Source of the DNA: Arthrobacter sp. StoSoilB5
GTDB lineage: Bacteria; Actinomycetota; Actinomycetes; Actinomycetales; Micrococcaceae
Assembly (NCBI RefSeq): GCF_019977235.1
Contig: NZ_AP024646.1
Location: forward strand, 3,410,001-3,474,000
DNA: 64,000 bases
Reading direction: 5' to 3'
This document shows, piece by piece, positions 20,222 through 32,282 of this stretch (position 1 is its first letter; every line of letters begins with the position of its first letter). The position numbers and the translations under genes were made by a program. The notes below the pieces were generated by a model. It was not told the origin of the DNA. It searched no databases and saw only the letters and a list, made by a program, of their open reading frames with translations.

Positions 20222-20302
20222 GACTCGTATCCCTGTTGCGTTGCGGATTGCTCCGGAACGAACCGGGCACGAATCCTGGACCCGTTGCGTAAGTCGGTGG
20301 AC

Positions 20303-20656
20303 TTACTTGGCGAAGTCGCGCTTTTCCTTGATCTTCGCAGCCTTACCGCGCAGTGCGCGCATGTAGTAAAGCTTGGCACGACGGACGTCACCCTTGGTGA
20401 CGACCTCGATCTTGTCGATGATCGGGGAGTGCACCGGGAAGGTACGCTCTACGCCGACACCGAAGGAAACCTTGCGCACGGTGAAGGTTTCGCGAACGCC
20501 GTCACCCTGGCGGCCCAGGACGAAGCCCTGGAATACCTGGATACGGGAGTTCTTGCCTTCGATGATGTTGACGTGAACCTTGAGGGTGTCACCCGCGCGG
20601 AACTCAGGAACATCGTTACGCAGCGAGGCTGCATCTACGCTATCGAGGATATGCAT
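20303..20656 (-). CDS. rplS: 50S ribosomal protein L19
   Basis: 117 residues from ATG 20656, with AGGAG seven bases upstream. L19 lies at the interface of the two ribosomal subunits. [30 protein letters not shown] and the basic end [20 protein letters not shown] are diagnostic. It follows rimM-trmD on the same strand, as in most bacteria. Confidence 0.97.
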   Translation of the reverse strand: MHILDSVDAASLRNDVPEFRAGDTLKVHVNIIEGKNSRIQVFQGFVLGRQGDGVRETFTVRKVSFGVGVERTFPVHSPIIDKIEVVTKGDVRRAKLYYMRALRGKAAKIKEKRDFAK

Positions 20657-20760
20657 TGATCCACTCCTGGTGAACGCCACAGGTCATTCACTTTGGGTTA
20701 CGGCAGACAAGCCCGCGGCACCAAAGCCAGCCGGAAATCTCCGCCGAAGTTTCTTAGTGT

Positions 20761-20790
20761 CCGGTTCCCGCCACTGTTTGGCGGCACCGG
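20761..20790 (-). promoter_or_regulatory. hairpin in the trmD-rplS gap
   Basis: Read leftward, CCGGTGCCGCCA pairs with TGGCGGGAACCGG around a short loop. No T-run follows. It lies in the 247-bp gap before rplS and may be part of a leader structure or a weak terminator; its role is not clear. Confidence 0.35.
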
Positions 20791-20903
20791 GTTGTCCGGC
20801 TGTTGGCTACGCTCCCCCTGTGGCAGGTGCTAGCCCAGCAGACACAAGGGTTAATTCTGCCACACGCCGCAGCATCCGGCCAATTGTGCAGATTCGCGGA
20901 CAG

Positions 20904-21701
20904 TTATTGTGCTTCGTGCCCGGGACGGCTGCGCAGGCGCCCCTCCACGACGTCGTAGCCCAGGTCCGCAAGGGCGTTGCGGTCCGCGCGACTCAACTGA
21001 CCGGCGTCGAAGTGTTCAAGGAGATCCGGACGGCGCTCGGCAGTGCGGCGGAACTGTTCATGGCGCCGCCACTGCGCGATCTTCCCGTGATTGCCGCTGA
21101 GCAGCACCGGCGGCACTTCGTGGTCCCGCCACGAGGATGGTTTGGTATACACGGGATATTCCAGGAGCCCGTCTGAGTGGGACTCTTCAATAAGGGATTC
21201 GGGGTTGCCTACAACGCCTGGGAGCAAGCGGCCGATTGCTTCAACCATGGCCAGGACAGCAACCTCGCCGCCGTTGAGGACGTAGTCGCCAAGGCTGACA
21301 GGCCGCACCGTGAAGTGCTCGTGGGACCAGTCGATGACACGCTCATCAATCCCCTCGTAGCGTCCGCAGGCAAAGACAAGCTGTTCCTCTTCTGCGAGCT
21401 CGTAGGCAAGCGCCTGGGTAAACCTCTCCCCCGCCGGCGAAGGAACAATCAGGACAGGTTTAGCGCCCTCACGAACGCCGGCAACCGATTCGAGCGCCTG
21501 TGCCCACGGCTCGGGTTTCATGACCATACCGGCGCCGCCACCATAAGGGGTGTCGTCCACGGTCCGGTGCTTGTCAGTGGTGAAGGTACGGAGGTCGTGG
21601 ACGTTAAGTTCCAGCAGCCCATCCTGACGGGCCTTGCCTATCAACGAAAGTTCAAGCGGAGCAAGGTACTCAGGGAAAATGCTGACAACATCGATCCTCA
21701 T
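20904..21701 (-). CDS. trmD: tRNA (guanine-N1)-methyltransferase
   Basis: 265 residues. Makes m1G37 in tRNAs with G36, preventing frameshifting. The SPOUT trefoil-knot motifs are seen: [20 protein letters not shown] strand region, [12 protein letters not shown] and [11 protein letters not shown]. The C-terminal DNA/RNA-binding helices follow. The start is adjacent to the rimM stop (TGAATG). Confidence 0.95.
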   Translation of the reverse strand: MRIDVVSIFPEYLAPLELSLIGKARQDGLLELNVHDLRTFTTDKHRTVDDTPYGGGAGMVMKPEPWAQALESVAGVREGAKPVLIVPSPAGERFTQALAYELAEEEQLVFACGRYEGIDERVIDWSHEHFTVRPVSLGDYVLNGGEVAVLAMVEAIGRLLPGVVGNPESLIEESHSDGLLEYPVYTKPSSWRDHEVPPVLLSGNHGKIAQWRRHEQFRRTAERRPDLLEHFDAGQLSRADRNALADLGYDVVEGRLRSRPGHEAQ

Positions 21702-22253
21702 TCAGGCATCATCTCCGGCGCCGTCCCCGGACTCCCCTGCTGTGTCATCGTTGATTTCGAAGAGCCCGGCAGGCGGAGTGATGAGGATGAACCCCTCCTC
21801 AATGTTGACCTCGGGAACGATTTCGTCGACGAAGGGAACGAGGATTTCCTTTCCTTCCTCCGTCTTGACCGTCAACAGGTCCTGAACCGGCAGTGTGGTC
21901 AGCGCGGCAACTTTGCCCACAACCTGTGTGCCAACGCGCGCTTCCAGGCCAACGAGTTCGTGCTCGTACCAGCCTTCGTCGTCTTCGTCGTCGAGTTCTT
22001 CGGTTTCGATGAAAAGCTTCGCACCACGAATGGCTTCGGCGGCGTTGCGGTCAGCAATCTCTTCGAAGCCGAGCAGGAGGATGTCCTTGTTCCACCGGGC
22101 ACTTCGGATGGTCAGCGGGCCAGCAGCGGCCGGCTCCACAACGAACTCGGTTCCGGCGACGAAACGCTCTGAGGGGGCGTCGGTAAGCACTTGGACCGTC
22201 ACCTCGCCGCGGATGCCATGGGGTTTGCCGATCCGGGCCACCTGGAGCTGCAT
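21702..22253 (-). CDS. rimM: 16S rRNA processing protein RimM
   Basis: 183 residues from ATG 22253 with GAGGAA close upstream; the open frame extends further but without family sequence. RimM helps assemble the 30S head and binds S19. The N-terminal barrel has QVARIGKPHGIRGEV; the C-terminal PRC barrel contains EILVPFVDEIVPEV. The tail is acidic. It is separated from rpsP-khpA by a terminator-like hairpin and joined to trmD. Confidence 0.95.
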   Translation of the reverse strand: MQLQVARIGKPHGIRGEVTVQVLTDAPSERFVAGTEFVVEPAAAGPLTIRSARWNKDILLLGFEEIADRNAAEAIRGAKLFIETEELDDEDDEGWYEHELVGLEARVGTQVVGKVAALTTLPVQDLLTVKTEEGKEILVPFVDEIVPEVNIEEGFILITPPAGLFEINDDTAGESGDGAGDDA

Positions 22254-22321
22254 GGGTTCCTCTGAATTCTCGTTGTGCCCGCGCTGCCGGGCAGCTACGG
22301 AATGAAATGATCGATAAAGCA

Positions 22322-22358
22322 ATCCGGCCCCTCCACCATATTCGGTGAAGGGGCCGGA
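22322..22358 (-). terminator. terminator between khpA and rimM
   Basis: Read leftward, ATCCGGCCCCTTCACC pairs with GGTGGAGGGGCCGGAT around a 5-base loop, with one mismatch; TGCTTTAT follows. It should end most rpsP-khpA transcripts before rimM. Confidence 0.7.
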
Positions 22359-22383
22359 TCTAAGGCAAGTATTGCTGAGCGCG

Positions 22384-22626
22384 TTACCGGCGGCGATCGG
22401 TGTCGACGACGTCGACCCTGACCTGCTCGCCACCTGCCAAGGCCGCAACCACAGTGCGCAATGCGCGTGCGGTGCGTCCCTGACGGCCGATCACCCGTCC
22501 GAGGTCCTCCTGGTGAACACGCACCTCGAGGGATTCCCCGCGGCGGTTGTTCTTGGCACTGACCTTGACATCCTCAGGGCTGTCAACGATCCCACGGACC
22601 AAGTGTTCGAGCGCTTCTGCCAGCAA
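22384..22626 (-). CDS. khpA: KH-domain RNA-binding protein KhpA
   Basis: 80 residues, starting at TTG 22626 one base after the rpsP stop. A single KH domain with GRVIGRQGRTARALRT, which holds the GxxG RNA-binding loop. KhpA homologues work with KhpB/Jag in post-transcriptional control of cell growth in Gram-positive bacteria. Its tie to rpsP is conserved in actinobacteria and Firmicutes. Confidence 0.92.
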   Translation of the reverse strand: MLAEALEHLVRGIVDSPEDVKVSAKNNRRGESLEVRVHQEDLGRVIGRQGRTARALRTVVAALAGGEQVRVDVVDTDRRR

Positions 22627-22627
22627 C

Positions 22628-23047
22628 TTACTCAGCCTCGGTGGTCTCTGCTTCAGCCTCGGCCGGAGCTTCGGCTTCGTCCTTCTTGGCCTTCTTGGTG
22701 ATGGCTTCCGGGATGATGACGGAACCCTTCTCCGGGGCTACGAAGGCTTCCTTCGGAGCTTTGGTCTTCAGGGTGCCTTCCTGGCCCGGCAGGCCCTTGA
22801 ACTTCTGCCAGTCACCGGTGATCTTGAGGATCGCGGCAACCTGCTCGGTCGGCTGGGCGCCAACGGAAAGCCAGTACTGGGCGCGCTCGGAGGCGACCTC
22901 GATGTACGACGGCTCTTCGGTGGGGTGGTACTTACCGATTTCTTCAATGGCGCGGCCATCGCGCTTGGCGCGGGCATCCATGACGACAATGCGGTAGTAC
23001 GGTGCGCGCATCTTACCGAAGCGCTTAAGGCGAATCTTTACGGCCAC
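22628..23047 (-). CDS. rpsP: 30S ribosomal protein S16
   Basis: 139 residues from GTG 23047 (protein begins [11 protein letters not shown]). AGGAG lies eleven bases upstream, slightly far. S16 stabilises the 30S body. The core ends near residue 85; a long Ala/Glu/Lys-rich tail typical of actinobacteria follows. First gene of rpsP-khpA. Confidence 0.96.
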   Translation of the reverse strand: MAVKIRLKRFGKMRAPYYRIVVMDARAKRDGRAIEEIGKYHPTEEPSYIEVASERAQYWLSVGAQPTEQVAAILKITGDWQKFKGLPGQEGTLKTKAPKEAFVAPEKGSVIIPEAITKKAKKDEAEAPAEAEAETTEAE

Positions 23048-23270
23048 TTTTGTGGTCACTCCTGTTTCTGAAACGGGGTTGAACCCGACGTTCTGCACCC
23101 GTGGGGCGGGCCATACTTGGGGGTTCCAAAAGGACAAGATTTGGGCACGGAGAGAGGGGCCGCGCCAATCAAGTACCTGACCATTGTGCCAGATGCCGGA
23201 AGTAATTACGACTTACGCCACTCCGGGCACTGTTTCTTGATTGTCAGCGCGGTCCGGAACGTACCAATGG

Positions 23271-23723
23271 TCAGACGGACCAGACGTAGAGCCCTGAACG
23301 TTCCGCCTTTTCAACGTCAGTTGCCAAAGCGGCCAACTGCTGGACGTACTGACGCGATTCATCCGCACCAAAAGGCATGTCCTCCTGCGCAGCCCAGGCC
23401 GCGGCGACGTCGTCGAGAACGTTTCCGTCGCCTTCGCTTTCATAGGTAAGAAGTTCGGCAAGCGCCCGCACCATGGCCTCGGGAACGCCGAGGAGGGCAT
23501 CGCTGGTGACATCAACCAGAGCCAGCTCATAATCGGCACCGGCAGCGTGGACGGCCTGGCCAGCAAGGTCTCCCAGCTGCTCGACCTCAAAGTCGGTGAT
23601 GCCATCAATCCTGACGGCAGGTCCCGTAACATCGGCGCCCCGGTCCAAGGCAGCGGCCCTCTTGAGTGCTTCATCGTGGGTGGCTACAAAAATTTCGGCA
23701 AAGCCCATGGAGAGTACTCTCAT
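23271..23723 (-). CDS. hypothetical protein
   Basis: About 150 residues from ATG 23723, or 145 from ATG 23708; neither start has a well-placed ribosome binding site. Not recognised. The sequence is acidic, mostly helical by eye, and has no signal peptide or membrane segment. GFAEIFVATHDEALKRAAAL at the start and EDMPFGADESRQYVQQLAAL near the end look well ordered rather than random. It stands between rpsP and a VOC protein on the same strand. Confidence 0.55.
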   Translation of the reverse strand: MRVLSMGFAEIFVATHDEALKRAAALDRGADVTGPAVRIDGITDFEVEQLGDLAGQAVHAAGADYELALVDVTSDALLGVPEAMVRALAELLTYESEGDGNVLDDVAAAWAAQEDMPFGADESRQYVQQLAALATDVEKAERSGLYVWSV

Positions 23724-23830
23724 TCCTTCGTGCTGACGGGGCGGCGGCAACGGCCCAAAAAGAACGAATACCACCAAAGCCCAGCCTAGTGCAGTCCGGG
23801 CCACCGCACTCGAAAGCAGCGCGAGGCAAC

Positions 23831-24703
23831 TTAGCGCACGGCGACGCGCAGCCTGTTGCGCCAGGGGTCTTCAAATTGCAACTCCAGGCCCGTGTGATGG
23901 TTGGCCACGGACGCAACTTTCAGCCGGTCAGCCAGTGCGGCGACGTCGTCGCTGGTCGGCACCTCGATCAGGACTTCGCCCAAGCCAAGGGTGTCCCTGC
24001 GGGGCCCGGCCCCGCGGCTGTTCCACACGTTCATCGCCATGTGGTGGTGGTATCCGCCGGCGGAAACGAACAACGCCTGCCCATGCCAGCCCGCGGTCCT
24101 TTCGAAACCCAGGGTGTCCACGTAAAAATCCTGGGCAGTCTGCACGTCACCTACTTGAAGGTGCACGTGCCCGACGCCGGCAGCGGCTTCCCGCTGGCCA
24201 GTCACGGCGGCCTCACTCAAGTGCTGTTGAAGGAAGCGCTGGGGCGGCAGGGCAACATTGTCCATCACCACATTTTTCCCGTCCCACTGCCAGACTTCGC
24301 GCGGCTTGTCGTAATAGAGCTCAATCCCATTACCTTCGGGATCAGTGAAATAGAACGCTTCACTCACCAGATGGTCGGCGCTGCCCACAAACGCGCGGGG
24401 TTCATATTCGGCGGCCGTGGCGATAGTGGCCGCCAGGGACGGCTGGTCCTGGAAAAGGATGGCCGTATGGAAAAGTCCCGCTTCGCCGCGACCCGGAATC
24501 TGCAGGCCGGCGGCGGGTGCGAGGTGAACCACCGGCTTCCCCAGCCGCCCCAGGTAAAGTCCGCCATCCTGCTCGGCAACTACCTCAAGGCCCAGGGCCC
24601 TTTGGTAGTAGTCGCTCATGAGCTTCATGTCGCCAACCTTGAGCATGACGGTGCCCATGGTGAGTTCGGCAGGAAGGAGGTCCTGGCTTGATGCTGTGGT
24701 CAT
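23831..24703 (-). CDS. VOC-family extradiol dioxygenase-like protein (CatE type)
   Basis: 290 residues with two vicinal-oxygen-chelate halves: the first from about residue 15 (MGTVMLKVGDMKLMSDYY) and the second from about 178 (GHVHLQVGDVQTAQDFYV). Candidate metal ligands are His in GHVHLQV, His in the HHHMAMNVW stretch and Glu in LELQFEDPW, the CatE-like pattern. Such enzymes cleave catechols, but many relatives are of unknown substrate. It lies beside an amidohydrolase gene on the same strand, with no aromatic-degradation genes around. Confidence 0.8.
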   Translation of the reverse strand: MTTASSQDLLPAELTMGTVMLKVGDMKLMSDYYQRALGLEVVAEQDGGLYLGRLGKPVVHLAPAAGLQIPGRGEAGLFHTAILFQDQPSLAATIATAAEYEPRAFVGSADHLVSEAFYFTDPEGNGIELYYDKPREVWQWDGKNVVMDNVALPPQRFLQQHLSEAAVTGQREAAAGVGHVHLQVGDVQTAQDFYVDTLGFERTAGWHGQALFVSAGGYHHHMAMNVWNSRGAGPRRDTLGLGEVLIEVPTSDDVAALADRLKVASVANHHTGLELQFEDPWRNRLRVAVR

Positions 24704-24780
24704 GTGAAGCTCCCGGTTTATAGGTGGCCGCCCTTCGGCACGTTCTACCTATCTAAATTACTTGAAGCTTCAATTTATTC

Positions 24781-25863
24781 CTAGCGGACGACGTTTCCTC
24801 GCAGGACAACATGATTCAGGCTCCCGACAGTACCGATCCTCTGGCGAGGATCCTCACGGCAGACCACGACGTCGGCACTGGCACCTTCGCTGATACCCTC
24901 AGCTCCCAGCCACTTTCGTGCGCCCCAGCACGCAGCGTCGAGGACAGCGGTTGGCGGCAGGCCGGCGTCGTGCAGTTCCTGCATCTCATCCGCTATACGG
25001 CCGTGCTTGATCACGCTGCCGGCATCTGTTCCCGCAAAAATCGTCACGCCGGCTTCAAAAGCCTCCAACACCCGTTCACGGCGTCGTTCCCACAGACGCG
25101 TCATGTGGTCGGCGTACCCAGGAAACTTTGGGGCAGCTTGGGCGGCGATATCCGGAAAAGTCGCAATGTTGACCAACGTAGGAACAATCGGCACGGACTG
25201 CTCCACGAGACGGGGAATGTGCCGGGGCAAGAGGCCGGTGGCGTGTTCAATGCAATCAATATCGGCGTTGAGCATGTCGTCAATGGTGTCTTCAGCGAAA
25301 CAGTGGGCCGTCACCCGGGCACCTTCATCATGGGCGGCGGCGATGGCATCCCGGACCACGTCCGCGGGAAAGGAAACTGCAAGGTCACCGGCGTCGCGGT
25401 CGATCCAGTCTCCGACGATCTTCACCCACCCGTCTCCGTCACGGGCTTCCTTGCGGACCGTCTCCACGAGCTCGTCCGGCTCGACTTCATGGCCCAAGCC
25501 GCGCAGGTACCGGCGGCTGCGTGCGATGTGGCGGCCTGCCCTGATGAGTCGGGGCAGGTCCTGGCGCTGCTGGACCCATCGCGTGTCGCTGGGCGACCCA
25601 GCATCGCGGATCAGCAACGTGCCGGCCTTAAGGTCCGCCTGCGCCTGGGCAAGCGTAGTCTGCTCATCTACCGTCCCACCAACGCCAAGTCCAATATGGC
25701 AATGGGCGTCAACAAAACCGGGAAGGACCCATCCGTCCAGCACGGAATCGGGCGGTGCGGCGGGACGTTGGAAGGTCAGCCTGCCATCGACGGACCACAA
25801 CCCGTGCCGTTGGTCGTCTCCTGCCACAAGCACAGGTCCGCTGAATTCGATGATGTTCTGCAT
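24781..25863 (-). CDS. amidohydrolase family protein
   Basis: 360 residues. Metal-dependent hydrolase fold: VDAHCHIG with His54 and His56, a likely bridging lysine in GWVKIVGDW, His in RVTAHCFAED and IEHATGL, and Asp in AGTDAGS. The pattern is that of the imidazolonepropionase/prolidase-like branch. Substrate unknown. A homologue (Rv2915c) occupies the same place near ffh in Mycobacterium, so the gene is an old resident. Divergent from thiC. Confidence 0.85.
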   Translation of the reverse strand: MQNIIEFSGPVLVAGDDQRHGLWSVDGRLTFQRPAAPPDSVLDGWVLPGFVDAHCHIGLGVGGTVDEQTTLAQAQADLKAGTLLIRDAGSPSDTRWVQQRQDLPRLIRAGRHIARSRRYLRGLGHEVEPDELVETVRKEARDGDGWVKIVGDWIDRDAGDLAVSFPADVVRDAIAAAHDEGARVTAHCFAEDTIDDMLNADIDCIEHATGLLPRHIPRLVEQSVPIVPTLVNIATFPDIAAQAAPKFPGYADHMTRLWERRRERVLEAFEAGVTIFAGTDAGSVIKHGRIADEMQELHDAGLPPTAVLDAACWGARKWLGAEGISEGASADVVVCREDPRQRIGTVGSLNHVVLRGNVVR

Positions 25864-25954
25864 GGCAAAAGCCTAGTGGGCCCCGTAGCTTCGGGCTCGA
25901 CGTTTTCGGATATGACTGGGGTGCAGGCCGCGGGCTGTGGTAGCTTCGTCTACG

Positions 25955-26043
25955 ACCACACGGGGGCCCTTGCAGGGGCTGAGATCGGACTGACGCAGTC
26001 TGCGACCGTTGAACCTGTCCGGGTAATGCCGGCGAAGGAAGTG
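25955..26043 (+). promoter_or_regulatory. TPP riboswitch (THI element)
   Basis: The conserved cores are present: CGGGGGCCCTTGCAGGGGC, CTGAGATC, then GACCGTTGAACCTGTCC and GGGTAATGCCGGCGAAGGAA. It ends a few bases before the thiC start, so thiamine diphosphate binding probably hides the ribosome binding site within GGAAGTGAG. Confidence 0.95.
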
Positions 26044-26048
26044 AGTAA

Positions 26049-28619
<2,571 letters not shown>

Positions 28620-28728
28620 GGATTCACCCTAGTCCAGAGGCCTGACATCGCAGCCAAATGACAGCTGACGCCGTGATGAGCTCCCACAACGCCCGTCAAC
28701 TGTCAATTGGCTGGGATGGAAATTCGGG

Positions 28729-30306
28729 TTACTTACCCAGGAATTTCTCGAAGCCCTTGGGGAGGTTCAGCGTGGACGGATCGAAGTCCGCAGCGCCCTG
28801 GCCGAACGCCGCTCCGGTAGGAGCCGCCGAGGCCGCGTTGGCCCGCTTGGCCTCGGCGTCGCGCAGTTCCTGGGCCGCCTTCGCGGGGTTACCGGAGCGC
28901 GCTTTTTTCTTGGGAGCGTTCTTGCCACCCTTGCGGCCGCCGCCGGGACCACCCATTCCGGGCATGCCCGGCATACCAGGCATGCCACCCTGGGCCATCT
29001 TCTTCATCATTTTCTGGGCCTGGGCGAAGCGCTCCAGGAGGCCGTTGACCTCCGAGACGTGCACACCTGAACCCTTTGCGATGCGGGCACGGCGGGAGCC
29101 GTTGATGATTTTGGGAGCAACGCGCTCGTGCGGAGTCATGGACCTGACGATCGCCTCGACACGGTCGATTTCGCGTTCGTCGAAGTTCTCCAGTTGCTGG
29201 CGGATGTTTTGCGCACCCGGCATCATCATGAGCATCTTCTTCATGGAACCCATGTTGCGGATCTGCTGCATCTGGGCGAGGAAGTCATCCAAGGTGAAGT
29301 CTTCCTGGTCGGCGAACTTCTTCGCCATCCGGGCAGCTTCGTCCTTGTCCCAGGCCTTTTCAGCCTGTTCGATCAAGGTGAGGACGTCACCCATGTCCAG
29401 GATGCGCGAAGCCATACGGTCCGGGTGGAAGAGTTCGAAGTCGTCCAGTCCCTCACCGGTCGACGCGAACATGACCGGCTTTCCCGTCACGGACGCAACC
29501 GAAAGTGCGGCACCACCGCGGGCATCGCCGTCGAGCTTGGACAGCACGATGCCGGTGAAGTTAACGCCGTGGTCGAACGCCATGGCCGTGTTGACGGCAT
29601 CCTGGCCGATCATGGAGTCGATCACGAAGAGGACTTCGTTGGGGATAATCGCCTGGCGGATCCGGCGTGCCTGGTCCATCATCTCGGCGTCCACGCCGAG
29701 GCGTCCGGCGGTATCCACGATCACGACGTCGTGCAGCTTCTGGCGCGCTTCTGCCACACCGGCGCTGGCGACCGCTACCGGGTCACCGGCCGGGTGCTCC
29801 AACTCCGAGGTTGCTCCCGGGTGCGGCGCGAAAACAGGGACGCCAGCACGCTGGCCCACAACCTGGAGCTGCGTCACGGCGTTGGGCCGCTGGAGGTCGC
29901 AAGCTACGAGGATGGGGCTGTGGCCTTGGGCCTTCAGCCACTTGGCGAGCTTGCCGGCAAGGGTGGTCTTACCTGCACCCTGAAGGCCGGCAAGCATGAT
30001 GATGGTGGGGCCGGTCTTGGCCATGCGGATGCGCCGGGTTTCACCGCCGAGGATCTCCACGAGTTCCTCGTTGACAATCTTGACGATCTGCTGGCTCGGG
30101 TTCAGCGCACCCGACACCTCAGCGCCCAGAGCCCGCTCGCGAATGCGCGAGGTGAATTCGCGGACCACCGACACGGCAACATCCGCGTCCAACAGGGCAC
30201 GGCGGATCTCCCGGACGGTGGCATCGACATCAGCCTCGGAGAGGCGGCCCTTGCCACGGAGGTTCTTGAAGGTTGCTGTCAACCGGTCAGAGAGTGAATT
30301 GAACAC
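28729..30306 (-). CDS. ffh: signal recognition particle protein Ffh
   Basis: 525 residues. Binds signal sequences of nascent membrane proteins and, with FtsY, delivers ribosomes to the Sec translocon. The N domain leads into the GTPase G domain with GLQGAGKTT (about 107-115), DTAGRLG and TKLDGDARGG. The M domain follows, with Met-rich segments and a low-complexity MPG repeat near residue 460. The tail is Ala/Gly-rich. ftsY lies 5 kb away. Confidence 0.97.
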   Translation of the reverse strand: MFNSLSDRLTATFKNLRGKGRLSEADVDATVREIRRALLDADVAVSVVREFTSRIRERALGAEVSGALNPSQQIVKIVNEELVEILGGETRRIRMAKTGPTIIMLAGLQGAGKTTLAGKLAKWLKAQGHSPILVACDLQRPNAVTQLQVVGQRAGVPVFAPHPGATSELEHPAGDPVAVASAGVAEARQKLHDVVIVDTAGRLGVDAEMMDQARRIRQAIIPNEVLFVIDSMIGQDAVNTAMAFDHGVNFTGIVLSKLDGDARGGAALSVASVTGKPVMFASTGEGLDDFELFHPDRMASRILDMGDVLTLIEQAEKAWDKDEAARMAKKFADQEDFTLDDFLAQMQQIRNMGSMKKMLMMMPGAQNIRQQLENFDEREIDRVEAIVRSMTPHERVAPKIINGSRRARIAKGSGVHVSEVNGLLERFAQAQKMMKKMAQGGMPGMPGMPGMGGPGGGRKGGKNAPKKKARSGNPAKAAQELRDAEAKRANAASAAPTGAAFGQGAADFDPSTLNLPKGFEKFLGK

Positions 30307-30457
30307 GCGCCGTGCACTTCTTTCGATGGTCTGCGATTGGCGGCCAATGCGGCACGCCAGAGTCTTGACTTATTCTTGCCCCAACAAATTTGCCTCAACT
30401 ACGGGACTCGACTATCTAGGGTACCAAGTCGCACCTGCAAGATGGCATGCTGGCACA

Positions 30458-31858
30458 GTGACCAGCAAAACAACTGTGAAAACGTTGCTCATCCTCGGCG
30501 CATCCGGGGACCTTACGGGCAGGCTGCTCCTCCCTGGACTTGCGGGGCTACTGGCCACCGGCAGGGTGCCAGGATTGCGGCTGGTGGGAGCGGGGTCCGA
30601 TCCCTGGACGCCGGAGCAATGGCAGGAGAGGGTTAATGGCGCATTTGCGGCTGCCTCAAAGGCAGCCGATGCAAGCGGTCGCAAGGCATTGGCAGCTTCT
30701 GCAGAATCCACGGAGTACCACCAAGTGGATGTAACCGCCGATGGTCCGCTGGCAGACCTCCTGGCGCGCTTGGAGGGGCCCATTGCCATCTATTTCGCCT
30801 TGCCGCCGCACGTCAGCCAGAAGGCCTGCGAGGTTCTCCGCCGGGAGCAGCTGCCGCCCGGCACCCGGCTGGTGCTGGAAAAACCCTTCGGCTCCGGCGC
30901 GGAATCAGCACGCGAACTCAACGAAACACTTGCCACGCTGGTGCCCGAGGACCACATCCACCGCGTGGACCACTTCCTCGGCAAGGCGACAGTCCTGAAC
31001 ATCCTTGGCCTCCGCTTTGCCAACCGGTTCCTTGAACCGGTGTGGAACCGTGAGCACGTAGAAAAGGTGGAAATTGTCTTCGATGAGGACCTCGCCCTCG
31101 AAGGACGAGCCCGCTACTACGATGGCGCCGGGGCCCTGCGCGACATGATCCAGAGCCATCTCCTGCACATCATGGCTTTCATTGCCATCGATGCACCGGC
31201 AACCATCGAGGAACGCGATCTCCGCGACGCCGTGGCGACGGTCTTGCGCGCAAGCAGCGTCAAGGCGCCTTACAAGGACTCGACGCGGCGCGCCCGCTAT
31301 ACGGCGGGGAGCCTCGGAGATCGGAAGGTGCCCGACTACACCGAAGAGGAAGGCGTCGACCCTTCCCGCAACACCGAGACCCTGGCCGAAGTCCGGGTGA
31401 ACATCGATAACTGGCGGTGGAAGGGTGTCCCGTTCATCCTCCGTTCCGGAAAAGCCATGGGACAACGCCGGAAGGAGGCCGTCATCACTTTCCGGCCTGT
31501 TCCCCAGTTGCCCGTGGGCTTCACCGGCGTGGACTCCCCCAATCAACTCCGGATCGGCTTCGGGCCGGACACCCTCGAGCTCCACGTCGATGTGAATGGC
31601 CCCGGTAACATTTTCGCTCTGGACCGTGCCACCTTGCTGGCCGAACTCAACGAGCCCGGCATGCTGCCGTACGGTGAAGTGCTCGAGGGCGTGCTCACCG
31701 GCGATCCCCTGCTTTCAGTCCGGGGCGACACCGCCGAGGACTGCTGGCGGATCATTGAGCCCGTACTCCGGGCCTGGGGCCAGGACAGCGTCCCCCTGGA
31801 TGAGTACGACGCCGGTAGTGCCGGACCGGCGGACTGGCACACCGCCGTCGTGAATTAA
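30458..31858 (+). CDS. zwf: glucose-6-phosphate dehydrogenase
   Basis: 466 residues from GTG 30458, with no clear ribosome binding site (a second GTG at 30476 is possible). Oxidises glucose 6-phosphate to 6-phosphogluconolactone with NADP+. The NADP fold has LILGASGDLTGRLL, then EKPFG (140-144) and RVDHFLGKATVLN, which corresponds to the usual DHYLGKE with His171 and Lys175. It is shorter than the usual ~510 residues and stands alone, with no opcA, pgl, tal or gnd beside it, so it may be a second copy. It is followed by a bidirectional terminator. Confidence 0.88.
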   Translation: MTSKTTVKTLLILGASGDLTGRLLLPGLAGLLATGRVPGLRLVGAGSDPWTPEQWQERVNGAFAAASKAADASGRKALAASAESTEYHQVDVTADGPLADLLARLEGPIAIYFALPPHVSQKACEVLRREQLPPGTRLVLEKPFGSGAESARELNETLATLVPEDHIHRVDHFLGKATVLNILGLRFANRFLEPVWNREHVEKVEIVFDEDLALEGRARYYDGAGALRDMIQSHLLHIMAFIAIDAPATIEERDLRDAVATVLRASSVKAPYKDSTRRARYTAGSLGDRKVPDYTEEEGVDPSRNTETLAEVRVNIDNWRWKGVPFILRSGKAMGQRRKEAVITFRPVPQLPVGFTGVDSPNQLRIGFGPDTLELHVDVNGPGNIFALDRATLLAELNEPGMLPYGEVLEGVLTGDPLLSVRGDTAEDCWRIIEPVLRAWGQDSVPLDEYDAGSAGPADWHTAVVN

Positions 31859-31889
31859 GACAGGGGTGAATCGACACACCCGCAACGCA

Positions 31890-31931
31890 GAAAGCGGGCC
31901 GGGTACCTTTGCTGGTACCCGGCCCGCTTTC
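31890..31931. terminator. bidirectional terminator between zwf and glnB
   Basis: Perfect 18-bp stem, GAAAGCGGGCCGGGTACC and its complement, with a 6-base loop. T-rich ends on both sides fit termination of both converging genes. Confidence 0.88.
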
Positions 31932-31943
31932 GTGTTTCAGAAC

Positions 31944-32282
31944 CTAGATGGCGGCTGAGCCGCGTTCACCGGTCCGAACTCGAACTGCTTCATAAACATC
32001 CACGGTCCAGACCTTGCCGTCCCCGGCGCGTCCTGTGTTGGAGCTGGCGATGAGGACATCAAGAATGTCATCTGCCTGCTCGTCCGTGGCAAGAACCTCG
32101 ATGCGGATCTTGGGCAGCAGGTCTACGTTGTACTCGGCGCCGCGGTACACCTCGGTGTAGCCGCGCTGCCGGCCGTAGCCACTTGCCGCGCTGACCGTCA
32201 AACCCTGGACCCCGTACGCTTCCAGGCCTTCCCGGACTGCTTCAAGCTTTTCCGGGCGGACGATCGCTGTAATGAGCTTCAT
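31944..32282 (-). CDS. glnB: nitrogen regulatory protein PII
   Basis: 112 residues. PII senses 2-oxoglutarate and ATP/ADP and blocks the Amt channel when nitrogen is ample. The T-loop GYGRQRGYTEVYRGAEYN holds Tyr51, the residue modified in actinobacteria by adenylylation. Its ATG overlaps the amt stop (ATGA), so the two are coupled, as for glnK-amtB elsewhere. The usual third gene, glnD, is absent; a terminator and zwf come next. Confidence 0.96.
   Translation of the reverse strand: MKLITAIVRPEKLEAVREGLEAYGVQGLTVSAASGYGRQRGYTEVYRGAEYNVDLLPKIRIEVLATDEQADDILDVLIASSNTGRAGDGKVWTVDVYEAVRVRTGERGSAAI

Noticed and set aside
28658..30297. Two long open frames opposite ffh
   Set aside because: Both are shadows of ffh; their Ser/Arg- and His/Val-rich sequences do not resemble proteins.
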